A stretch of 64,000 nt of DNA from Kiritimatiellia bacterium. GTDB taxonomy: Bacteria; Verrucomicrobiota; Kiritimatiellia; RFP12; JAAYLN01. Location of the stretch: NCBI GenBank assembly GCA_017962605.1, contig JAGCUY010000198.1, positions 1 through 64,000 of the forward strand, read 5' to 3'. The translations under genes and the position numbers were made by a program. Every line of letters begins with the position of its first letter. Within the stretch, counting starts at the first letter, position 1. This document shows positions 23,299-29,746 of this stretch, piece after piece. The notes under the pieces were generated by a model. The model saw nothing but the letters and a program-made list of their open reading frames with translations, was not told where the DNA came from and did not search any database.

Positions 23299-24618
23299 TC
23301 ACACTTCGTCCGGAAGCGTGAAATCGTCATCCCCTTCGGGGGTTCGGGGGTCTTCCTTGTTCCCCGTTCCCCGTTCCCCGTTCCCCGTTAGTGCCATGCC
23401 GTCCTCTATCACGATGCTGCACTCCCCGCCGGTGCTCACCCGCGTGCCGATGCACTGCAGGCCGCGCTCCTTCAGGAAGGCGTCGTATTCGGCCAGGGTG
23501 TCAAGGTCGAGCATTTCAAGCTTGTCGGCCAGCACGAACTTGCAGTCGGGGGCGAGTCGCGCGGCAATCGCCGTCGCCACGATCAGCTGCTTTGAACTGC
23601 TCATGCAGTCCCACGCCTTGCCGTCGAGGGTGAGTTTGCCGTCCTGGACCGAAAGGCCGGGGAAGGGGAGGTCTGCGCCCTCAAGCAGCTTCGTCTTTCT
23701 GGCGCGCAATTCCTCGATCTCCCTTGTCAGCCCCTCGTATTGCTGGCGGATGTCCTCCGCGTCGGCAAGCACCTCGCGGCGCCGCTGGTTCTCGCGCACC
23801 TTGGCGTTCGTCTCCTCGATGGCGGCGATGCTCGCCTCGACCTCCGCCGTGGACTCGTCCTTGAGTTCTGCGACGGTCTTCTCGCCCACGAACACCTTGC
23901 GCGTCAGGGTCTCTTCCTGGGCCTTCAGGCGCGCCGTCTCGGCCGCGAGCTCGAACAGGCGCTTCCCCACCGCGTCCAGCTCGCGCTTGTTGGCGGCCAG
24001 CTCGTCGCGCAGCCGCTGGTGCGCGCCGTTCTCGGCAAGAATGGTCTGCTGCCGCCTGATCAGCTCGGCGGCGCTCACCTCCTCCTCCGGCGCGCCCTCG
24101 TGCCAGGGCAGCTCCGCCGCCGCCTTCTCCTTCTGGTCGGCCATTCGGCCCGTCGCCGTGCGGAGGTCGTATTTCGCCTTCTCCTCCTTCTCCAGGCGCT
24201 CCAGCTCGTCGCCCACGCCGAGGATCTTGAGCAGGATGTCGGCCTTCCACTTGTCGTTCGCGTTCAGGAACGAGGGCAGGTCTATGCTCATGCGGCCCAC
24301 GACCGCGTCAAGCAGCTTCTGGCCGCCCCTGCGCCCCGTGGAGTCCGTCACCGTCAGGGCGGCGTTCTTGCCCTTTCGCTCGATGATGAGGCCGTCGTCC
24401 GTCTCCACGCGGATGCGGCTCTCCGCCGCGGCGCCCTCGCGCCGGTAGTTCGTCGGCGCGAGCCTCTCGCCGCCCAGGGCGTAGGCGATTGCGTCCAGGA
24501 CGCTCGTCTTGCCCTGCCCGTTCCGGCCGCCCACTACGGTCAGCCCCTCCGGCGACGGCTCCAGCGCCACCGCCTTCACTCGCTTCACGTTCTGCACTTC
24601 AAGTGCCGTGATCTTCAT
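23299..24618 (-). CDS. SMC/RecF-like ATPase of the recombination module
   Basis: The 439-residue protein starts MKITALEVQNVKRVKAV at 24618; the longer frame upstream lies over another gene and is rejected. Walker A is GGRNGQGKTSVLDAI. Long coiled-coil segments occupy about residues 140-320, and the C-terminal part returns to an ABC-like lobe (KLTLDGKAWDCMSSSKQLIVATAIA signature-like region). Phage versions are SbcC/RecN-like ATPases that work with nucleases in recombination. Near the end four tandem GGGGAAC units code GNGERGTGNK, and the protein ends DDDFTLPDEV, the same terminal peptide as the DUF669 protein. The catalytic role of the tail is unknown. Confidence 0.75.
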   Translation of the reverse strand: MKITALEVQNVKRVKAVALEPSPEGLTVVGGRNGQGKTSVLDAIAYALGGERLAPTNYRREGAAAESRIRVETDDGLIIERKGKNAALTVTDSTGRRGGQKLLDAVVGRMSIDLPSFLNANDKWKADILLKILGVGDELERLEKEEKAKYDLRTATGRMADQKEKAAAELPWHEGAPEEEVSAAELIRRQQTILAENGAHQRLRDELAANKRELDAVGKRLFELAAETARLKAQEETLTRKVFVGEKTVAELKDESTAEVEASIAAIEETNAKVRENQRRREVLADAEDIRQQYEGLTREIEELRARKTKLLEGADLPFPGLSVQDGKLTLDGKAWDCMSSSKQLIVATAIAARLAPDCKFVLADKLEMLDLDTLAEYDAFLKERGLQCIGTRVSTGGECSIVIEDGMALTGNGERGTGNKEDPRTPEGDDDFTLPDEV

Positions 24619-24713
24619 TTGGTGTGTCCCTTTCTTGGTTCTTGTTTGTTGCGCCCGTCGTGCCAACGGCGGGTCTTCGTTGCTCCTGCCGTGCCAACGG
24701 CAGGTTCTGGTTG

Positions 24714-24995
24714 CTACGCGGCACCCGCCGCGGCATTCTGCCTGCGCCTGGCCTTGCGCTCCGCCCTGCGGCGTATGCGCTCCTCGCCGGGAGACTCCTC
24801 GTTCTCCTCGATCAGGCGCTCCACGTCCTCGACGCGGAAATAGACCCCGCCCCCCTGCGCCTTCACGGGCTTGGAGCGGCGCACCTTGCCCTCCTCCCAT
24901 GCGGCGTTGAGGAAGTTTATGTCCATTCCCGGATACAGGCCCTTGAAGTAAGAGGCCCTCGCCCACACGGGCTTTGGTTCGTTCGGCTTGTTCAT
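24714..24995 (-). CDS. MerR/excisionase-like small DNA-binding protein
   Basis: The 93-residue product (MNKPNEPKPVWARASYFKGL) has a region PGMDINFLNAAWEEGKVRRS followed by GGGVYFRVEDVERLIEENE, the pattern of excisionase-type winged-helix proteins (a helix followed by a beta hairpin and VEDVERLI end). The C-terminus is very basic (ERIRRRAERKARRRQ). The start at 24995 has AGGAGG at the proper distance; an alternative ATG at 25076 overlaps the previous stop. A DNA-binding role fits both neighbours and composition. Confidence 0.55.
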   Translation of the reverse strand: MNKPNEPKPVWARASYFKGLYPGMDINFLNAAWEEGKVRRSKPVKAQGGGVYFRVEDVERLIEENEESPGEERIRRRAERKARRRQNAAAGAA

Positions 24996-25072
24996 GTTTT
25001 GTATCCTCCTAAGGTTGGTGAGAAATGCCCGTCTTTCCGGGCCGCCAGGCTTTCGCCGTCGCAGGTTGTCTG

Positions 25073-25234
25073 TCATGCCCCGACGCGCATCCGCATGCGC
25101 TCGGTCCTGCGGCGCATCCACTCGGCGTCCTCCTCCGAGATTGCGTCCTCGCCGCCGTCGGCCATTTCGCCCTCGACGCGCATCTCGCGCAACGACGGGA
25201 AAAGCCACTCCACGATCTTGCTTAAAAAGTTCAT
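25073..25234 (-). CDS. Small acidic phage protein, unknown
   Basis: The 53-residue product (MNFLSKIVEWLFPSLREMRV) begins in an ATGA overlap with PcfJ. An amphipathic start is followed by an acidic middle (GGEDAISEEDAEW) and a basic end. Not recognised; probably an accessory of the early operon. Confidence 0.45.
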   Translation of the reverse strand: MNFLSKIVEWLFPSLREMRVEGEMADGGEDAISEEDAEWMRRRTERMRMRVGA

Positions 25235-26562
25235 GCGACCCTCCTGTGCTCCTTCTTTGCCTTGCGGGCCTTCCTCTGCGCCGCCTTCGTCAGCGCCTCT
25301 GCTATGGCCGTCGCGGCCGCCTTCGCCGCCTCTGGCGCGGTATGGTTCAGCCTCGCGTAGCATTGCGTGACCCACCACTTTCCGCCGTCCAGCTTCAGCT
25401 CCACGTCAACCCACGGCGCGTCGGGGTTCGCCGCCTCGCGCAGAAACACGATGGCGCCCTCCCCCTCGGCCACCTGGCGGTAATAGAGGCCGTTGCCGAT
25501 GCAGTTCCCCATTGCCTTGCCCTCGGTAGCAAGGTCCGAAGGCGCTTGCGGGAACACCGCCACGACGCCCGCGACATCGGGGCAGGACTTCGCGGCCTCG
25601 GCCTCCATCTCGGCGAAGCGCCTCAGCCTCTTGCGGTTCTCCGCTGCGAGCCGTGCGCGCTCCTTCTCCCGCCGTTCCGCTTCGAATCGGGCGAAGTCCT
25701 GCTCGACCCGCTCCGCCACGATTCGGTAGTTCTTTGGCGACGGCATGTATGCGCCTGCGTCGAGCCCCAGCTTCCTGCAGCGGTCGCAGTGTCTGGCATA
25801 TTCCCATGTCGAGATGTTCAGCTTCTTGAAGAAGTGCCAGATGTCGAGGATGTCGGCGCCTGGCGCCCTCGCGATTGAGCGGAGTTCCAGCGCCGCCTCC
25901 TTCCGCATGTGGGCTTCCTTTATGGAAATGCCCCTGCGCCACGCCTGGAGCACCGTGGCCGCGCCCGCCTGCAGCCGCTCTATCTCCGTGCGGTTCCTTG
26001 CGATGAACGGCCCCAGTTCGCGCGCATGGCGCAGGATGGACGGCATTATCAGCTGTTCCAGTCCGGCCTTGTATAGCAGTTCCGCGCCGGGATTGCCGTG
26101 CAGGGCGCGCAGGTATGTCGCCGGGCGTATTGGCGACTGCTCGTCCATGGCCGCGTGACGGTAGCGGGGTGCCGCGGCTGAAAGCGCGTCGGGGTTCGCG
26201 ACCGGGCCGCAGGGCTCTCCCCTGCCGCTGACCGAGACATGCGACTCGCCCCAGTTCGTTCCGTTCATGGGCGCAGTCCAGTCGTGGACGGCGTAGCCGC
26301 CGCAGGGTGTGAAGCGGAGGTTGCGGTAGTAGATCGTGTTGCCGTCCGACGCCGTGCAGGCAGTCGCCATCACCTCAATGCGTGGCGCGGCGCTCTTCTG
26401 CCTCACCTTGCGGGAGAAGCAGTAGATGACCTCCACCTCTCCGTCGGCGCGGACGCGCAGCACGACATGGCAGTGCTGGCGTTCGTCGGGGAAAAGCCGT
26501 GCCCTCTGGGCGCGCACCATTGCCCTCTCCTCCTCGGTGAGGTATATTTTCACGCTCTTCAT
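25231..26562 (-). CDS. PcfJ-like protein
   Basis: The 443-residue protein shows the PcfJ C-terminal pattern: an LATEGKAMGNCIGNGLYYRQ segment with Cys, then IVFLREAANPD and a QCYARLNH stretch. PcfJ proteins were first named on conjugative plasmids and also occur in phages with PcfK; the biochemical role is not firmly known. The N-terminal half has a ADGEVEVIYCFSRK segment and a long helical middle. Its ATG overlaps the PcfK stop by ATGA, so the two are co-translated. Confidence 0.7.
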   Translation of the reverse strand: MKSVKIYLTEEERAMVRAQRARLFPDERQHCHVVLRVRADGEVEVIYCFSRKVRQKSAAPRIEVMATACTASDGNTIYYRNLRFTPCGGYAVHDWTAPMNGTNWGESHVSVSGRGEPCGPVANPDALSAAAPRYRHAAMDEQSPIRPATYLRALHGNPGAELLYKAGLEQLIMPSILRHARELGPFIARNRTEIERLQAGAATVLQAWRRGISIKEAHMRKEAALELRSIARAPGADILDIWHFFKKLNISTWEYARHCDRCRKLGLDAGAYMPSPKNYRIVAERVEQDFARFEAERREKERARLAAENRKRLRRFAEMEAEAAKSCPDVAGVVAVFPQAPSDLATEGKAMGNCIGNGLYYRQVAEGEGAIVFLREAANPDAPWVDVELKLDGGKWWVTQCYARLNHTAPEAAKAAATAIAEALTKAAQRKARKAKKEHRRVA

Positions 26563-27167
26563 TCCGCCTTCTCCTCCTTCCCGGGGGCGTCCATCGTCTC
26601 CTCGAAGAAGCCGAAGAACATCTGGCTCTCGTCGGCCTTGGCCTTCTTGCTCTCCTTCTTCGCCGGCTTCTTCTCCTCCTTGGGGGCCTTCCTTGCCTTC
26701 GGCTGCCGTCCGCTTGCCTCGGGGGCGCGGGGGCCTCCCCCGTCCTTTGCCTTCCCTGGGGTCGTCGCGCTGGCGTCCACGCCCGCTCCCGCCTCCACGC
26801 CGCTCGGCGTGTCGCCGTCAAGGAAGAAGTGCGCGGCAAGGCCGAACACCTCGTCGTCGGCCATGACCACGCAGTTGCTGCCCTTCGCCCGCTTGCGCGC
26901 CTCGCCGGCGATGTATTTGAGGCAGTCTTTTATGGAGCGCTGGTGTTGCACGATTGCGGCCTCGATGGCCTCGTCGCGCCGTGCGCGGATGTGCTCGGCG
27001 ATGGCGCGCTCGTAGGCGTTCGCGGGCTTCAGCAGCTCTTCGAGAGTCTGCGGCTTCTTCTCCGCCTTGGGCTTCCCGGCCCCTTGCTGTTGTCCGCTTG
27101 CCGTCGCGTCCTTCTTTGTCTTCTGGTGGCGGGGCGGCGCCCCGTCTGCCTTTTTCTTAGTAGCCAT
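26559..27167 (-). CDS. PcfK-like protein with low-complexity arms
   Basis: The 202-residue protein has a central PcfK-like core (about residues 40-120): YERAIAEHIRARRDE, a QRSIKDCLKYIAGEARKRAK segment and DDEVFGLAAHFFLDGD, close to the Cys-Tyr-Ile and Glu-Xaa-Xaa-Gly-Leu-Ala-Xaa-His-Xaa-Xaa pattern of the family. Flanking arms are Lys/Ala/Pro low-complexity, including an ATASGQQQGAG stretch that also appears in the Sak4-like protein. The arms suggest DNA binding. It is followed immediately by PcfJ, a pairing conserved in other elements. Confidence 0.7.
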   Translation of the reverse strand: MATKKKADGAPPRHQKTKKDATASGQQQGAGKPKAEKKPQTLEELLKPANAYERAIAEHIRARRDEAIEAAIVQHQRSIKDCLKYIAGEARKRAKGSNCVVMADDEVFGLAAHFFLDGDTPSGVEAGAGVDASATTPGKAKDGGGPRAPEASGRQPKARKAPKEEKKPAKKESKKAKADESQMFFGFFEETMDAPGKEEKAE

Positions 27168-27197
27168 TTGGTTTCTCCTTGTTTTGTTCTAGTTCAG

Positions 27198-27644
27198 TTA
27201 GGTGCGGTCTGTCCCGCCGCCAAGCGTCTTTCCGCTTTGCCATCCTACGCGCCCCTCGCTGGGTGTGCGTTTGCAAGTAGGTGCGCCTTTGGGGCCGGAT
27301 GGCGCTCGTCCGTTCCGAAGTCTTGCTTTCCCCTCCCCGGTTTCGTCAGAGGTCGCGGGCCGGGTCGCCCGCCAAGCGCAGTTAGCCGGTTTCTGCAGTC
27401 CCTGCGCGGACCGCCCGCTTGCGCCGTTCCCCGGAACCCCGGTTTTATCCCGCTTGCGCGGCACGGCTTGCGCCGTGGTGGAGTTTATGCCTAAGTGGCC
27501 GGAGGTTGGCTTAACCGGCGTCGCGGTCGCCGTGCGCGGCGGAGTCTTTTCGCCGAGGATGAGGGGCGGCCGCCCCGTCAAGCCGACCGGGGCCGTCGCC
27601 CCGTCGCCGCGCAGAAGATGTCTTGTTGTCGCGGTGGCCGTCAT
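27198..27644 (-). CDS. Low-complexity basic phage protein, uncertain
   Basis: A 148-residue frame starts in an ATGA overlap with the methylase gene. It is rich in Gly, Ala, Thr, Arg and Pro with no recognised domain, so it would be disordered and basic. Translational coupling and an open frame of this length favour coding, but G+C-rich DNA gives long chance frames and the opposite strand is also open here. It may instead be noncoding spacer. Confidence 0.35.
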   Translation of the reverse strand: MTATATTRHLLRGDGATAPVGLTGRPPLILGEKTPPRTATATPVKPTSGHLGINSTTAQAVPRKRDKTGVPGNGASGRSAQGLQKPANCAWRATRPATSDETGEGKARLRNGRAPSGPKGAPTCKRTPSEGRVGWQSGKTLGGGTDRT

Positions 27645-28303
27645 GCCTCTATCCCCCGCAACGGAAAGCCATGCAGGAACCAGCCGGGCGTGTAGCGCGG
27701 CTCGTCGAACTGCTCCTTGCTTATCGCGTCCATGTGGCGCACGACGCCGGCGTAGCCCAGGAGTGACAGCTGGACGTAGCACATGTCGCACGCCCTGCCG
27801 TCGATGTCGCCCGCGACGACGCAGATGTCGCCCTGCCGCCAGCCGCCCTCCATGAAGGCGTTCGCGCCCTCGATCACCAGGACGCCCGCGCCGCAGCACG
27901 GGTCGTGCAGCCTGACAACGCCGCCGTCCGGCTTGCCCGAAAGCATCCGGCCCATCATGTGGGAGATGTGCGTCGGCGTTAAAAATTGCCCGTTGCCCCT
28001 GTTGGTCGCCTCGAAGCACCGCTCAAGGCAGTGCCCCAGGAACTCCGTGCGGTCCTCCTCCAGAGCCTCGACGAGGAGGCCGCACGCGGCGGCGATGTGG
28101 GCGATCTCGCCCGCGTCGTATCTCCCCGCCGTGCGTGCGTAGTCCTCCTCGGCCTTCGCGCGGCTGGGGGCGAGCGGCGCCCAGATTGCGCACGCCATCA
28201 TGTGGCAGGCGTCGACGAAGACGTCCGCCGCGCGGTGCCGTCCCGCCGCGGCCTCAATCTCGCGGACGAACGGCCTGTGCCTCTCTGAACCATTGTTTTT
28301 CAT
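27641..28303 (-). CDS. N-6 adenine methylase-like phage protein
   Basis: The 220-residue protein fits a short phage family of N-6 DNA methylase-like proteins: NGQFLTPTHISHMMGRML, then DPCCGAGVLVIEGA (motif I, SAM-binding) and DIDGRACDMCYVQLSLLGYAG. The catalytic NPPY motif of true N-6 methylases is not seen; in its place is YTPGWFLHG, as I recall is common in this phage family. It may therefore be an inactive methylase acting in immunity or replication, or use a variant site. Its start overlaps the 66-residue gene by ATGA. Confidence 0.7.
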   Translation of the reverse strand: MKNNGSERHRPFVREIEAAAGRHRAADVFVDACHMMACAIWAPLAPSRAKAEEDYARTAGRYDAGEIAHIAAACGLLVEALEEDRTEFLGHCLERCFEATNRGNGQFLTPTHISHMMGRMLSGKPDGGVVRLHDPCCGAGVLVIEGANAFMEGGWRQGDICVVAGDIDGRACDMCYVQLSLLGYAGVVRHMDAISKEQFDEPRYTPGWFLHGFPLRGIEA

Positions 28304-28500
28304 TCCGCGCCCCCTTCCTTCCTCGGCGGGCGGTTGTAGGCGCCCTCAAGCCGGGAGGCGAAGCCGTCAAGCATCAGCGCGACGGCGTATTCGCCCATGC
28401 GCCGGCCCTTCCAGCACTTCAGCTCCATGCGCCGCATGTCGGCGGCGACGCTCCGCGCAACGTCGGCGACAGCGCTTTCTTCGGGTGTGGGCTTTCCCAT
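28300..28500 (-). CDS. Small phage protein, unknown
   Basis: The 66-residue product (MGKPTPEESAVADVARSVAA) has AGGAGG 5 bases before its ATG and ends in ATGA overlap with the methylase. It is helical, with an RRMELKCWKGRRMGEYAV stretch and a Pro/Arg-rich end. Not recognised. Confidence 0.5.
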   Translation of the reverse strand: MGKPTPEESAVADVARSVAADMRRMELKCWKGRRMGEYAVALMLDGFASRLEGAYNRPPRKEGGAE

Positions 28501-28518
28501 GGTTTCCTCCTGGTTGGC

Positions 28519-28926
28519 TTATTGCCTTTTTCCGTTTGCCGGCCCCGCCTTGGCCCGCAGCCGTTTCAGCGCACGTTTGGCGGATTGCAGCTTCGAACGG
28601 AGTTCTTCTACTTTCGCGGTTACCTTGAATAATTCGTCTGTTGTAGTTTTATTGTGTATGTCTCCTGCGCACCACCTTTCCCTGCTGTCGTTTGCCTTGT
28701 GGGCCTCCCAAGTCGCGGCCGCATAGACGAGGCACATGTTCCTGTTCCATGCAGGCAGGTTGTAGTTGCCGGCTTCGTATTCCTTCTCCTCTTCATCGTC
28801 CTTTTCCGAGATTGCTTCTGCGTAGCTTCTGATTAGGTCGCAGTAATCCCAAAAGTCAGTAAAGTCCCGCTCCCTGAAAGTCCCGAGCCTGTTGTAGTTT
28901 TCAATTTCTGAATAAGTCTTCATCAT
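28519..28926 (-). CDS. Helical phage protein flanked by a direct repeat
   Basis: The 135-residue product (MMKTYSEIENYNRLGTF) has AGGAGG four bases before the first ATG. It is acidic in the first half and ends in a basic coiled-coil tail (RSKLQSAKRALKRLRAK) followed by AGPANGKRQ. DNA coding that end is duplicated exactly, 24 bases, just upstream of the gene (28950-28973). Function unknown; the two-part charge pattern suggests a small assembly or regulatory protein. Confidence 0.55.
   Translation of the reverse strand: MMKTYSEIENYNRLGTFRERDFTDFWDYCDLIRSYAEAISEKDDEEEKEYEAGNYNLPAWNRNMCLVYAAATWEAHKANDSRERWCAGDIHNKTTTDELFKVTAKVEELRSKLQSAKRALKRLRAKAGPANGKRQ
28525..28548. repeat. 24-base direct repeat, copy 1
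   Basis: Identical to 28950-28973. This copy is in the 3' end of the 135-residue gene; the pair flanks that gene. Confidence 0.75.
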
Positions 28927-28949
28927 CGTTCCTCCTAGATTCCAAGTTT

Positions 28950-28973
28950 CCTTTTTCCGTTTGCCGGCCCCGC
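28950..28973. repeat. 24-base direct repeat, copy 2
   Basis: Identical to 28525-28548 and immediately left of the palindromic operator at 28975-28989. Confidence 0.75.
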
Positions 28974-28974
28974 G

Positions 28975-28989
28975 GGGTGTGAACCACCC
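28975..28989. promoter_or_regulatory. Palindromic operator, copy O3
   Basis: GGGTG-TGAAC-CACCC, arms of 5 bases around TGAAC. Same core as O1 (29415-29429) with changed outer bases that still pair. Confidence 0.6.
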
Positions 28990-29019
28990 TTGGGCAAAAA
29001 AAACAAAGATCGAAGACGC

Positions 29020-29154
29020 CTATGAGGTGTGAACCACCTCTCGCCAAATTAAAAACATCGCGACCTCCTCAATGGAAGCCTCCATTTTGTCGGCGAGCGC
29101 TTGAAGCGCTTCCAAGTCAAAAGAGGCAAGCCGAACATCGAGTTCTTTTTTCAT
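29020..29154 (-). CDS. Short second ribbon-helix-helix-like protein
   Basis: The 44-residue product (MKKELDVRLASFDLEALQAL) starts in ATGA overlap with the upstream RHH gene. A beta-type start (LDVRLASF) followed by helix-turn-helix-like AL-ADKMEASIEEVAMFL fits a ribbon-helix-helix fold. The end of its coding DNA contains operator O2, which encodes EVVHTS. It may form heterodimers with the upstream protein at these operators. Confidence 0.55.
   Translation of the reverse strand: MKKELDVRLASFDLEALQALADKMEASIEEVAMFLIWREVVHTS
29025..29039. promoter_or_regulatory. Palindromic operator, copy O2
   Basis: AGGTG-TGAAC-CACCT, identical in all 15 bases to O1. It lies at the 3' end of the small RHH gene, upstream of the next early gene. 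Confidence 0.65.
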
Positions 29155-29378
29155 TTTTCCCCCCGTATCTTTGCCCAGTTCTCGGCAATCAGCCGCTTGA
29201 TTTCGGCCTTGTCTGCATCTGTGAGTTCAACATCCATCAGCGCGTCGCCGAGGATGTGCCTTGCCCGCGTTGCTGGCGGCTCCGCATGTTGTGCGGCATC
29301 TTTCACCAGCTGCTGGAACATTGGCATCGGTATTCGCAGTTTTAGCTGCTTGATGGCTCCATTTTCTTGGTTGCTCAT
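29151..29378 (-). CDS. Ribbon-helix-helix (Arc-like) repressor of the early operon
   Basis: The 75-residue protein has a KQLKLRIPMPMFQQL strand-helix start and an acidic-to-basic helical second half, an Arc/MetJ-type dimeric DNA-binding pattern. It has AGGAGG upstream and is driven by a consensus promoter whose spacer is exactly filled by operator O1, so autorepression is very likely. It is the first gene of the phage's minus-strand operon. I infer a lysogeny or early-gene switch; target binding is not shown. Confidence 0.7.
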   Translation of the reverse strand: MSNQENGAIKQLKLRIPMPMFQQLVKDAAQHAEPPATRARHILGDALMDVELTDADKAEIKRLIAENWAKIRGEK

Positions 29379-29406
29379 GGTTTCCTCCTCGAAAAATTAT
29401 GCAACC

Positions 29407-29435
29407 ATTATAGCAGGTGTGAACCACCTTGTCAA
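29407..29435 (-). promoter_or_regulatory. Consensus early promoter with operator in the spacer
   Basis: On the minus strand TTGACA (29430-29435) and TATAAT (29407-29412) are 17 bases apart, a perfect sigma-70 consensus. The palindrome AGGTGGTTCACACCT (29415-29429) lies wholly in the spacer, so a bound repressor would exclude RNA polymerase. Confidence 0.85.
29415..29429. promoter_or_regulatory. Palindromic operator, copy O1
   Basis: AGGTG-TGAAC-CACCT between -35 and -10 of the early promoter; identical copies or near-copies at 29025-29039 and 28975-28989. Confidence 0.75.
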
Positions 29436-29559
29436 GAAAAATCTTTGAAGGATTTGAAAAAATTTTAGGAAAGTATGGTATAATTGAGGTGAACTAAGGT
29501 TGCCACGGCTAATGCCCCAATTGCTTCAAATCCTACATAAAATACAGGCCCGCAGGGTT

Positions 29560-29582
29560 TTCGACTCCCCTTACCTCCACCA
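29560..29582 (+). other. tRNA-like 3' end, probable prophage attachment site
   Basis: TTCGACT (T-loop), CCCCT (T-stem), TACCTCC (acceptor strand) and ACCA read as the 3' end of a tRNA, Ser-type by the acceptor, or of tmRNA. The matching 5' half is absent and bases left of 29560 no longer pair, as expected where a phage integrated into a tRNA gene. Bases 29436-29559 hold a TATAAT but no gene. Confidence 0.55.
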
Positions 29583-29588
29583 TTCTGG

Positions 29589-29617
29589 AAACCGCGCGGC
29601 GCGCGGTTTTATTTTTT
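29589..29617 (+). terminator. Strong intrinsic terminator after the tRNA-like end
   Basis: AAACCGCGC pairs with GCGCGGTTT around a 3-base loop, followed by TTTTATTTTTT. It would have ended the host tRNA transcript. Confidence 0.85.
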
Positions 29618-29727
29618 GCCCTTGATAAGGGACAGTGTTCAGGAATTGTCTAATCCGCTAGAAAACCGGACGATTTTTGCAGCATTTGTTGAACTGGCGG
29701 GGCATGGTGGGGCTGTGGCGCGGTTTT

Positions 29728-29736
29728 TGCTATAAT
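29728..29736 (+). promoter_or_regulatory. Extended -10 promoter of the ligase gene
   Basis: TGC-TATAAT forms an extended -10; there is no good -35. The predicted +1 is about 4 bases before the ATG at 29747. Confidence 0.55.
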
Positions 29737-29746
29737 AATTCCCGGT

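Noticed and set aside
27641-28303. Fully active adenine methylase
   Set aside because: NPPY is not found; I kept the methylase-like name without claiming activity.
29485-29582. Complete tRNA, perhaps tRNA-Sec, with a CTTCAAA loop-like stretch
   Set aside because: Anticodon and D arms do not pair and position 1 mismatches; only the last 23 bases look like tRNA.
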